Below are positions 30,151 through 40,249 of a DNA stretch of 64,000 nt, in pieces. This DNA comes from Nothopassalora personata (taxonomy: Eukaryota; Ascomycota; Dothideomycetes; Mycosphaerellales; Mycosphaerellaceae): assembly GCA_033816765.1 (NCBI GenBank), contig CM066292.1, positions 4,960,001 through 5,024,000 on the forward strand, read 5' to 3'. Every line of letters starts with the position of its first letter. Position 1 is the first letter of the stretch. The notes under the pieces are model-generated. The model had not been told where the DNA came from and made no database searches. It was given only the letters and a program-made list of their open reading frames with translations. The position numbers and the translations under genes were made by a program.

Positions 30151-33100
30151 TCCTAAAGTCGACCCTTTAAGGCGAGTAGATATGTGTCTAGCGCGCCACT
30201 TACGAGGCGTAGTCGAGACTCGTAAGGGCTTTCGCGAGGCTACGTTTCTCCTAGATAACTGTACGGATCTTAGCCTAGTATCGTATAAGTATATACTCCG
30301 ACATTAAATGTAACCTATTAATAGGGCAAAGCTACCGAAGTTAGAGTCGTATACGTATAACCTAGGGTATTACTACGGCGCCTTTACGGTTCGGCTACGA
30401 CTCGCTAATAACGCGGGAGTAGAGCGCGTAAGTAACGCTATCTACTACGCGGTACCTATAGGTAGGCTATTAGTAATTTTAGGTAGACCCTAGAGGTACC
30501 GTAATCGGATCGTAAAGAGCGATTATAAGGACTAGTAGTTCTACGGCGCGGAGACGTATACGGTAAAGTAGCGTAGCGTAAGCAAGTTCCTTAAGGATCT
30601 CGGTAACTTAGAGTAGATGTATGCTATAAGTGTTCGTACGGTTACTATAGCGTCCGACGAAGGAGAAGGCTTAAACTAGCCTAAAGAGTTCGCTAACTTC
30701 CGAGATGTATACGCACCTAATAAGCGTACGAAGCGTAAGCTACCCGACGGGGTTAAGTATATAATAGATCTCGTTAAAGGAAAGAAACCCCCCTTTAAGC
30801 CGCTATACTATTAATCCATTACGGAGTTAGAGGCTTTAAAGAAGTATATCGCCGAGGCGATAGAGAAGGGCTAGATTAAGCGGTCCGTAAGCGAGGCGGG
30901 TACGCCTATCTTATTCGTACTAAAGAAAGACGGTACCCTTAGGCTCTATGTAGACTATAGAGGCTTAAATGAGATTATAGTAAAGAACCGATACCCCCTA
31001 CCCCTAATTAGCGAGACGCTAGATAGGCTGTTAGGTTCTAGGTTCTTTACTATAATCGATTTAAAGAACGCCTGCCATCGTATCCCTATTAAGCGAGGCG
31101 ATAAGTAGAAGACTACGTTTCGTACGCGATACGGACACTACAAGTACCTAGTAATACCGTTCGGGTTAACTAACGTACTAGTAACCTTCTAAGGGTATAT
31201 TAATAAGGCGCTAACCGGCTTAGTTAATGACATTTACGTAGTCTACCTAGATAATATCCTTATCTATAACGAGACGCGTAAGGTACACGTACGAGCCGTA
31301 CGCGAAGTGCTTACGAGGCTACGGAAGTTTACTCTATTCGTAAACCCTAAGAAGTGTTACTTCTTCTAGGAGAGTGTAGAGTTCCTTAAGTTTATCGTAA
31401 GCGCCGTAGGCGTGTCGATAGATAGGAGTAGGGTAGCCGCTATCGAGGAATAGCCTACACCTACGACCTTTTATAAGGTCTAGTCCTTCCTTAGGTTTTA
31501 TAACTTCTACCGGCGTTTTGTAGAAGGATACTTAAGGGTCTATAAGCCCCTAACGGACCTACTAAAGGGATCTAAGGACGGTAAGAAGTAGGCCTCTCTT
31601 ACGTAGACCTTAAGCGAAGAGTAGGCGTTTCGATAGCTTAAGGCCGGATTCTTAGGTACACTAATACTTAGGCACTTCGATCCTACGCTACGTACGCGAG
31701 TCAAAACCGACGCGTTAGGTTTCGCGATCGTAGGAATTATATCCTAATTGTTTAGTACTAAGTAGCATCCTATCGCGTTCTATTTACGTAAGATAATACT
31801 AGCCGAGTGTAACTACGAGACGCACGATTAGGAGCTACTTATAGTAGTCGAGGCTTTTAAGCATTAGAGGCTATACTTAGAGGGCGCTACGTATACGGTA
31901 CGAGTGCTAGTCGACTACGCTAACCTATAGGGCTTTATAATAGTAAAGTAGCTAAATAGGCAGTAAGCTCGATAGGCTACGTTCCTATAGTCTTTTAATT
32001 TTGTAGTAGAGCATCGGCTGGGTAAGACTAACCTAGCCGACGCGCCTTCGAGACGTAGTAACTACGTAGCTATAACGTAACAAACTTCGAACTTGCCACC
32101 TACCTTATAAAGTAAGCTATCTTTCTAGAAGGAGTCTCTAGAAGGGACAAGCAAGCCGACGGTGAAGCGCGTGCTTACTACCTACGAGGCGATGTAGGGC
32201 GACATAGGCGCGGCGATAGCAGTACGGAGAGGTAACCTTCCCTATTAAGACAAGCCGTCTTTACTAGTAGTAGTGTGCGCTATAGTAATATAGGGTTAAG
32301 CTTATAGCTCGACGGGTAAGTTAATCCTACTCTTAATAAAGATCGCGTAGTAGTAAGACGACTAGTGTGTCGTATACTTAGCGTAGGCGCTAAGCGCGAG
32401 GGACGCTAAGGGATAGCATATAAAGGATAACCTTATGTACTACGGAGACGCGATCGTAGTACCTAGGGATTACGTAATTAGGTCGCATCTAATTCGCATA
32501 TACTACGACGACGTCCTCGCGGGTCACTTTAGAAGGACTAAGACTAAAGAGCTATTATAACGTAATTATTAGTAGGACTCACTTAGTACGGACGTGAAGT
32601 AATACGTCTAAGCCTATAGAACCTACTAGGGTTCGAAGGCTAAACGCTATCGACCCTATAGAAGGCTATAACCGCTTCCTAGACCGGAGTGGCCGTAGTA
32701 GGAAATTACTATGGATTTTATTACGGACCTACCTCTAAGTACGCGAGCCGGTTACGTATATAATGCGATCCTAGTAATAGTCGATCGCTACTTAAAAATG
32801 AGCTTATACATCCCGACGACGAAGACTTACATAGCCGTAGAGCTTACGAGGCTCCTACGAGACGAAGTCGTGCGATACTATAGTATCCCGTTAGGTATAG
32901 TAAGCGACCGAGGTCCGGTCTTTACTAGTTAGTTTTAGAGTAACTTCTACTTCGAGGCGCGTATAAAGCGTAAGCTATCTACGGCCTTTTACCCTTAGAC
33001 TAACGGCTAAACTAAGAGGGTAAACTAAACCCTCGAATAATACCTTCGCTATTACTATAGTAACAATTAAACTAAGTAGGCTAAGTAGCTTATAGTTGCT

Positions 33101-33757
33101 AAATTCGTAGCTAATAATAGCATCCACCTAATACTACGGATAAGTCCGTTCGAGATAGTGTACGGTTAGCGACCTAAGATTACCCCTACACTAACTAGAT
33201 CTCGAGACGAGACCTAGGGGGGGAAGTACTAGTAGCGGTAATAGCTACGAGTCGTATACGAAAACTACGCGCTATACTCGAGGAGCGATAGAAGGCTATA
33301 GTAGAAAGCTAGGCTCGCTACTATAATAAGACCTACTAAGCTAAGACCTACCGCGTAGGTAACTTAGTCCTATTATTAACGAAGAACCTTAAGTTAGTAG
33401 TACTAAAGAAGAAGATAGGTCCGAAGTTTATCGGCCTATACCGCATTACGGACGCTATCGGTTCGTAGGCGTACCGCCTAGCGCTACTAGCCGACTTAAG
33501 GCTCTATAACGTCTTCTATATCTCTCTCCTCGAGCCGTATATTGGTAGCGATAAGGTTGGACCCGTACCCCCTCTAGCTAATAAGGACGGAGAGTATAAG
33601 GTAGAGGTAGTGCTAGATAGGCGTAAGCGTAAGGGTAAGCTACAGTATCTAGTCTAGTAGAAGGACTAGCTAGAGGAGTATAATAGCTAGGAACCGGCGG
33701 AGGGCCTCGCGAATGCGGATCGTATAGTAGCCGACTATAAGGCGTTAAGGAGAAGTA
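30150..33757 (+). pseudogene. G2 copy 1 pol remnant
   Basis: The retropepsin site reads L-L-D-N-C-T-D near 30250. The reverse transcriptase spans about 30810-31340 with G-T-P-I-L-F-V-L-K-K-D-G and Y-L-D-N-I-L-I (about 31243), where the second catalytic Asp is now Asn. RNase H spans about 31660-32060. The integrase core is partly open at 32711-32932 (M-D-F-I-T-D and S-D-R-G-P-V-F-T-S). A chromodomain-like end lies at about 33590-33700 (L-Q-Y-L-V with E-E-Y-N-S). The gene is dead through many TAG/TAA stops. Confidence 0.8.
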
Positions 33758-33849
33758 AATAAGACTAGTATAGGAGTACTAGAGTATAAATAAAACTTTT
33801 CTTAACTATAAATAAAATAAAAGCTAAAGAGTAGCGCGCCTACTAGGGG

Positions 33850-34805
33850 CTACGTAGAGTAGTAGTAGGCGAGGAGCCCGCGAGTAGCGTATAAGGCGAG
33901 CGCCTTAGTTATCGTCGTCGCGTAGTAACTTAGGTAGGAATGCCTAGTCGGCGGTAGTAGTAGCGGCGGCGGGGGCACGTATACGGGTCTCCCCGGCACG
34001 CTTATGCTTATAGGCATTAAACTACCTAATAGCCTATAGAAAGGGTTAGCCGAAGCATAGGAGACGTACTAGAGCCCCCCCCCCGCGAGTAGTAGTCGAC
34101 TCGTAGGAGCGAAGTAGCGACTTACCTCCGTAAACTTAATGCTTATCCTAACTTCTTTAGATACTAAGGCCCTAGCTACCTAAGGCACTACTTTCCTTAG
34201 CTTATCTTACTTTCTCGCGACTTCGTAGATCTCTCTTAATACATTAATCTACTTACATTGTCTCGTAATGTCGTTACCTAGCTAGGTACATAGGCGGATC
34301 TACTCTACTAGCTCCTACTACTAGAGGTCTATAGGCGCCTAGCCTATTATAGCCGTAAGGAAGTCGCGCTAGGAGCGCGCGGCGCGTAGGCGGCTTACTA
34401 GCGAGGCGATAGCGTAGCTAGTGTTAGGCGCGCACTTGTGTCTATTACGCCTATAGCGGCCGTACTTCTTTAGGAGCTTGCCGGTAGTAACACTATTACA
34501 GTTATTGGCTTCGTCTAGTAAGTAGTTAGTATACGAATCGTAGGCGGCGCGCGTAGAGACTTACCCTTAACGAAGTATAGGAGGTACCGTATATATATGT
34601 TAATCCTCTACGAGAGCTTAGTAGCGGGCGAGGGTGTTAGTAGCTACGAGGGGGATGCTAGTCGCTTACGACTACTAGGCGTTCTAGGTACGTCGCGTAC
34701 TAGAGCCGCCTAGCGGCGCTCGTCTTCTAAGGTACTAGTAGTGCTATCGCTACTAATACTACGGGAGGAGGCGGAGCGGCTAGAGGACGGAGGCGAGTTA
34801 GACAT
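33850..34805 (-). pseudogene. G2 antisense accessory ORF remnant, copy 1
   Basis: An ATG at 34805 (minus) opens a Ser-rich N-terminus (M-S-N-S-P-P-S-S-S-R-S) in the region between pol and the 3' LTR, opposite to gag-pol. Further on, a second frame continues with Y-L-L-D-E-A-N-N-C and a Gln/Leu/Glu-rich helical segment, broken by RIP stops. The same arrangement and start occur in copy 2 (39174, +), with length differences of ~150 bp in each direction. The two frames may reflect an intron or a frameshift. The function is unknown. AT-rich DNA at about 33785-33825 separates its 3' end from the pol 3' end, as expected for convergent transcripts. Confidence 0.4.
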
Positions 34806-35106
34806 AATAATAATAATGCTAGCGAGGCGCTTACGGTAAGGGTACGGTGCGGGTACGTAGTAGTAGTATAACGGAGGTAGTGCGCTAGGGAACGTACTAG
34901 GAGAATAGGGCTAGGTTAAGCTAGAGTTTTATACCCCTAACTAGCTACGTTAGTATAGTAACTAAGCCTTACTTACCTATACCTATATAACGACACGCAC
35001 GTAACCCGCATGTAGGCCGTATAGTAACTATAGTTCTAGAAGTACGTAGGAACCTCTACGTAGTAACTAGCGAGCTAAGGACAGCTCGTACGGGAGGGGA
35101 GGTAAT

Positions 35107-35302
35107 TATAAGGGGTAGCCTAGTAGCTAACCCTTACATGTAGCCTTACATGTAACATGCGGTCGCGACCGGCTACTAAGCCGTACGTAACTCGCATACG
35201 TACACCTTACGACGCGCGATGCGTCTTAAACAAAAGGTAAGAATTAGTTCATCTACGACTAGTAGGTCGTGGGCGTGCTATACATTACGACATCCCTTAA
35301 TA
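35107..35302 (+). repeat. 3' LTR of G2 copy 1
   Basis: A 196 bp copy of 28741-28936, ending CCCTTAATA before the target duplication GTTAT. Confidence 0.92.
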
Positions 35303-35636
35303 GTTATGGTAGTATTAAGCGGCGCTTATGTAAGTAGGGATATTTACCGGTCCCGGGACCGTAAAATTAGGTTACGTAACGAGTAGTGCAGTAGCCGGAT
35401 AAATAAGAGGATTAGTAGACTTAAACCCCTATGCCCTCTACTTAAGAGGTATAAATTGAATTGTTACCTTAATGCTACGCTTATAATGCTTAACTACGTA
35501 GTATATATCTTAATAGCTATACTAGGTCCTACTAGCTTATCTAAATGTCTAATTAAACCTAAATAAAATTAGGGCAAGTTAGACCTAAGGGACTCCCTTT
35601 AAACCTAAGGTTAATATAACCTATTAGTCGTTAATA
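35303..35636 (-). repeat. Terminal repeat copy C, main part
   Basis: The minus-strand member of the A-E repeat, starting TATTAACGAC at 35636. Its palindrome (35342-35367) has a single-base loss. It borders the 5' end of R1 copy 2 once the G2 insertion is ignored. Confidence 0.85.
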
Positions 35637-35768
35637 CTAGCTACTGCGCTACTTGTCACGTGACCTGATTTCACGGTCCCGGGACCGGTAAATACCCCTG
35701 CTTACATAAGCACCGCTCTATACTACTATAACTTGGATAGACCTTTATAGAGTAGTTAGTAGACATTA
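35637..35768 (+). repeat. Truncated terminal repeat copy E
   Basis: Only the last ~130 bp of the A-E repeat, CTACTGCGCT...AGTAGACATTA, with palindrome core 35674-35687. It is joined directly to the head of copy C, so C and E form a head-to-internal inverted pair. Its right end lies within the Copia LTR fragment. Confidence 0.8.
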
Positions 35769-35903
35769 CTATCTTACTAATTAGAGTGTACTCTTATCCT
35801 AATTATTTATCTTCGCTTAGCTCGCTTTAGCCTCTCTAAAGAATACCGCTACGTAACTTAACTTATCTCTCTTTTGAGACTAGCCCTAGAACGAGACATA
35901 ATA
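35765..35903 (-). repeat. RIPped Copia LTR fragment
   Basis: Its inner ~135 bp match the last part (on +) of the un-RIPped solo LTR at 42328-42762: the block around TTTGAGACTAGCCCT and the ending GAGACATAATA versus GAGACAATAACA. It sits next to the 3' end of the minus-strand Copia coding region, so it is probably the 3' LTR of that element, truncated by repeat E. Confidence 0.75.
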
Positions 35904-38675
35904 GAAGTTTACTAATCCTACTTAGGACCTATAAACGTTAATTTCTTCCGTAGTAGCCTAAAGTTTATTTCTAAGGCTAATATAACCTACTAGTAGAGGG
36001 GTTTTAATTCTCTTCTCCGGCCTTAAGATACCGTAGCGATACCTAATCTTCTTAATATAGGCCTTCTAATTAAGCTTAAGGATCCGCTATTAACGATTAT
36101 AAGTAATATAAATCCCGTAGAACTATTTAATAGGTCGTATTACCTTTATCTCGTATTTATTAGTTAATCCTTAAATAAGCTCCTTAGCTCTCGATTTGGA
36201 TTTTAAGGGCTAAGTAAAGCAAATATCGTCTATATAGAAGAAAACTAGGACTGAAAATTCCTTATTAATAAAAAGACAGTCCGTAACTTTAGATAGGCCG
36301 AGATCGTTAAGGGTGTCTTTAAGCTCTAAATACTATAGTAGAGGGAACTCCTTAAATCCGTAAAGGGCTTTATAGTACCTTAGAAGCTTTCCTTCCTTCT
36401 TAAATCCTTTAGGGGTATATATATATACTAGCAATAGTATAGAAGTATTAAGAAACGCATTTACGGCGTCTATCTATAGTGTCTTAAGGTTAAAGTAGGC
36501 TACTAGGGCTATTATATACCTAAAGAGTCTTATATAAAGGATTGCTACGTAGGTTTCTCCTATAGCGTCCTTTTAATTACCTCGAGCGTATACCCTAGCC
36601 TTGTATTTTAGGAGTTCTACGTTTTAGTTAAGCTTATATTTCTATACCTAGGTTATCGACGTTATCGAGTGTCCTGCTACTTCGACCTTATTATACTAAG
36701 ATAGGGTATTTATCGTAAATTGCTTCTTGAATTCTTCGATACTTACTGCCCTAAATGCTTCCCTATAAGGGTATATACTAAGGTCCTTCTATTGCTTTAG
36801 TTTAGGGGGTAGTGTGTTCCCTATTCTAGTTACTTTAGACGATATAGTTAAGGTATTACTCTCTTAAGGTCCCTTCGAGAGCGTAGCTAAGACTTTAATC
36901 CTCTTAATAGCAAGAATCGAGTGTACTAGTTCTTCGTCGTACCTTAGTTTCTTATTCTAATAGATTGTGTTATTAATATCCTTAGAGTCTAGGGTTTTAG
37001 GTCTAGGTCTAATTAATCCTCTTAACTTATATATATCTCCTAGAGGAACGAATAGTCTAAATAGCTAGAGTTAAGTTTCTAGACCTATTTGCGGGTCTAG
37101 CTATAAAGTCTAAGGGTGTATCTATTAATAATTGAATTCTAATTCCCTTATTTTAACTGGATTATTATATAGGATTTCCTTATCTACTTCTTCTTAAGGT
37201 ATACTATCCCCTACCCCCTAAGCTTAAGGGTTAGTTAAAAGGTTAATTGTTAATAGCAATTCCTTAAACTGTCCCTTATAGGCTAGCCTTAGAGGTTCTA
37301 TAATATATAGAAGTCTCTCGTTGTCTTAAATAGCTAGTCCGAGGTTAACGTCGTATAGGCCCTCGTACCTTAGCTTCTTATTAAAGGTAATATCCCTAGA
37401 TCTAATAACTTGTCTATAGGATAGTATCTAAATCCGGTATATGTTATAACCCTTAAATCTAACTAAGTAACCGATGTAGTATCGAGAGTCTATTTTATAG
37501 TCGCGTAGGCGTTCTTTCTTATTAGTCTTATAAGCGTATACCCTAGAACCTATTTTGTAGATATAAGTAAGGCTTAGCTTAATGCCCGTAGTAGCTTTAA
37601 ATAGGGTCCTCTAGCCTAACTTCTTAGATAGAGTTCTATTTATAAGGTATATAGCTATTAAGACGATCTTAGGCTATAGGTTTAAAGGTAGACCCGCTAA
37701 TAATATTAACGTCCTAGTAGTAGTAATTAGGTGCTTTTCGGTTATCTCTACTAGGTCCTAAGTAGGTATATAGAGAGCAGTTAGTTTCTAAGTAACCCTA
37801 TCTTAGAGTAGCTAAGACTTAAATACTACTCCGTAGGCCTTATCGTTGTCTAAATATAGTACGGTAAGTAATCTTCTAAAGGATCGAATAAATCTTATAA
37901 GTTCTAGATATGCCTCTATTACGTTCTCTTAGGTCCTTCGAGGAAAATTCTAGTTAAATTAAAGTCCTATATCCTCGTTGCTAGCATAGAAGGTGTATCG
38001 GTCCCTATTATACCCTATATTGAATTCTATAAGGTTAATTGCGATGTCCTTAAGTATCGACGGAGGTCGTATCTTAATCCTAGACCTTCGAGATATCCTC
38101 TTATGTTCTTTTAAGAGGGTATAAGGTTCGTACTCGTTAGTTTTAGGTAGTTCCTCTAATCCTATAATCTTAATGCCCTTTACTAAGTCTTGTAGGTACA
38201 TTATACGCTCTAGTCTAGGGTATCTAAGGATCTTATAGTAGTCCCTTATTGTCCTCGGTACTATAGGAAGGGGTATACGGCTCCTAGCTATAGCTACGCT
38301 CCTTAATTATTATTTTAGAGCCTCTACAACTAATAATAGGGTACTATCTTCGGATATAGGCTACTTAGTAATCGTTATAGGTTCTCCTTTTGCTAGAGTA
38401 TTTATATTTAGGTATAGTAGGTCCCCTAATCTATAGACCTTAGCTACCCTAACATTATTGCTATTATACTAGATATCGGTACGCTCGTCTAAGAATAGAC
38501 CTTTCTTTCGTATTTAAGGGAGTAAGATAATATTGTAGTAAAACCCTAGAATATAGAGGGTATTCTTAATTAAGGTTTAAGGTAACTAGATGTCTATCTA
38601 GTAACTTAATATAGATCTTTACGGTACCCTTAACTACTTCTCGAAGCGTAGTAGCCGCTACGTAGATAAGTATAT
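35904..38675 (-). mobile_element. Copia element, RT/RNase H/integrase part (RIPped)
   Basis: The minus-strand frame, with TAG read as Gln, contains the Copia RT motif F-F-Y-I-D-D-I (about 36222-36245). Further upstream (about 37959-38201) is a GAG-pre-integrase/integrase start, L-P-K-T-N-E-Y-E-P followed by T-L-L-K-E-H-K-R. The integrase-before-RT order is diagnostic of Ty1/Copia. The element is cut at 38675 by G2 copy 2, whose TSD TATAT occupies 38671-38675, and resumes at 45810. Confidence 0.8.
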
Positions 38676-38872
38676 TATTAAAGGGATGTCGCAATGTATA
38701 GCACGCCTACGACCTACTAGTCGTAGATGAACTAATTCTTGCCTTTTGTTTAAGACGCATCGCGCGTCGCAAGGTGTACTTATGCGTGTTACGTGCGGCT
38801 TAGTAGCCGGTCGCGACCGCATGTTACATGTAAGGCTACATGTAGGGGTTAGCTACTAGGCTACCCCTTACA
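38676..38872 (-). repeat. 3' LTR of G2 copy 2
   Basis: 197 bp, starting TATTAAAGGG (RIPped TGTTAAAGGG) and ending CCCCTTACA on +. Confidence 0.92.
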
Positions 38873-39173
38873 ATTGCCTCCCCCCCCGTACGAGCTGTCC
38901 TTAGCTCGCTAGTTGCTACGTAGAGGCTCCTATGTACTTCTAGAACTATAGTTGCTATGCGGCCTATATGCGGGTTACGTACGTGTCGTTATGTAGGTGT
39001 AGGTAAGTAAGGCTTAGTTACTATACCGACGTAGCTAGTTAGGGGCATAAAACTCTAGCCTAACCTAGCCCTTTCTTAGTACGCTCCCTAGCTTATCACC
39101 TTCGCTACACTACTACTACGTACCCGCACCGCACTATTATCGTAAGCGCCTCGCTAGCATTATTATCATTATT

Positions 39174-40150
39174 ATGTCTACCGTGCCCTCCTCGCCGCTA
39201 TTCTCTAGCCGCTCCGCCTCCTCTAGTAGTACTAGTAGCGACAGCACTACTAGCGCCGTAGAAGACGAGCGCCGCTAGGCGGCTCTAGTACGCGACGCCC
39301 CTAGAACGCCTAGTGGTCGCAAGCGACTAGCATTACCCTCGTAGCTACTAACGCCCTCGCTAGCTACTAAGCTCTCGTAGAGAATTAATATATATATGCG
39401 GTACCTCCCGTACTTCGTTAGGGGTAAGTCTCTACGCGCGTTGCCTACGATTCGTATGCTAACCACTTACTAGACGAGGCCGATAACTGTAATAGTGTCA
39501 CTACTGGCGAGCTCCTAAAGAAGTGTAGCCGCTGTAGGCGTAGTAAACATAGCTACGTGCCTAATACTAGCTACGCTATTGCCTCGCTAGTAAGCCGCCT
39601 ACGCGCCGCGCGGTCCTAGCGCGACTTCCTTACGGCTATAATGGGCTAGGCGCCTATAGACCTCTAGTAGTAGGAGCTAGTAGAGTAGATCCGCCTATAT
39701 ACCTAGCTAAGTAACGACATTAAGGAGGTAAGTCGCTACTTCGCTCGTGCGAGTCGACTACTACTCGCGGGGGAGGGCTCTAGTGCGTCCCCTATGCTTC
39801 GGCTAACCCTTTCTATAGGCTATTAGGTAGTTTAATGCCTATAAGCACAAGCGTGCCGGGGAGACCCGTATACGTACCTCCGCCGCCGCCGCTACTACTG
39901 CCGCCGCCCCCGCCGCCGAAGCCCTCGCGCTCTAGTAGGAGCAGAACCGCGCCCTTAATGGGCTGTTCGAACTCGGCCGCGCCGTAAGTCGTATGTTCCT
40001 CGCCTACGTGTACCCTACTAACCGTAGTCCCAGTTCCTATAGGCGTAGAACATCGACACTACCGCCGCCGACTAGGCATTCTTGCCTAAGTCACTACGTA
40101 ACGATAACTAAGGCGCTCGCCTTACACGCTACTCGCGGGCTCCTCGCCTA
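39174..40150 (+). pseudogene. G2 antisense accessory ORF remnant, copy 2
   Basis: The ATG at 39174 (+) begins M-S-T-V-P-S-S-P-L-F-S-S-R-S, the counterpart of 34805 in copy 1. A later frame has K-K-C-S-R-C (about 39516-39533), suggesting a Cys-containing segment. The strand is opposite to gag-pol of this copy. RIP stops interrupt it. Relative to copy 1 about 150 bp are missing near 39720 and about 170 bp are extra near 39930-40080. It is conserved in position and start between the copies, which argues for a real accessory gene of the family; the function is unknown. Confidence 0.4.
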
Positions 40151-40249
40151 CTACTACTCTACGTAGCCCCTAGTAGGCGCACTACTCTTTAGCTTTTGTT
40201 TTATTTATAGTTAAGAAAAGTTTTGTTTATGCTCTAGTACTAGTCTTAT

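Larger units (their letters stand above)
28741..35302 (+). mobile_element. G2 chromovirus, copy 1 (RIPped)
   Basis: A 6,562 bp element with 196 bp LTRs (28741-28936, 35107-35302) and TSD GTTAT (28736-28740, 35303-35307). It inserted into repeat C. The order is gag, protease, RT, RNase H, integrase and chromodomain on +, then a ~1.3 kb region carrying an accessory reading frame on the minus strand before the 3' LTR. All frames are broken by RIP-type stops. The second copy is 38676-45809 on minus. Confidence 0.93.
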
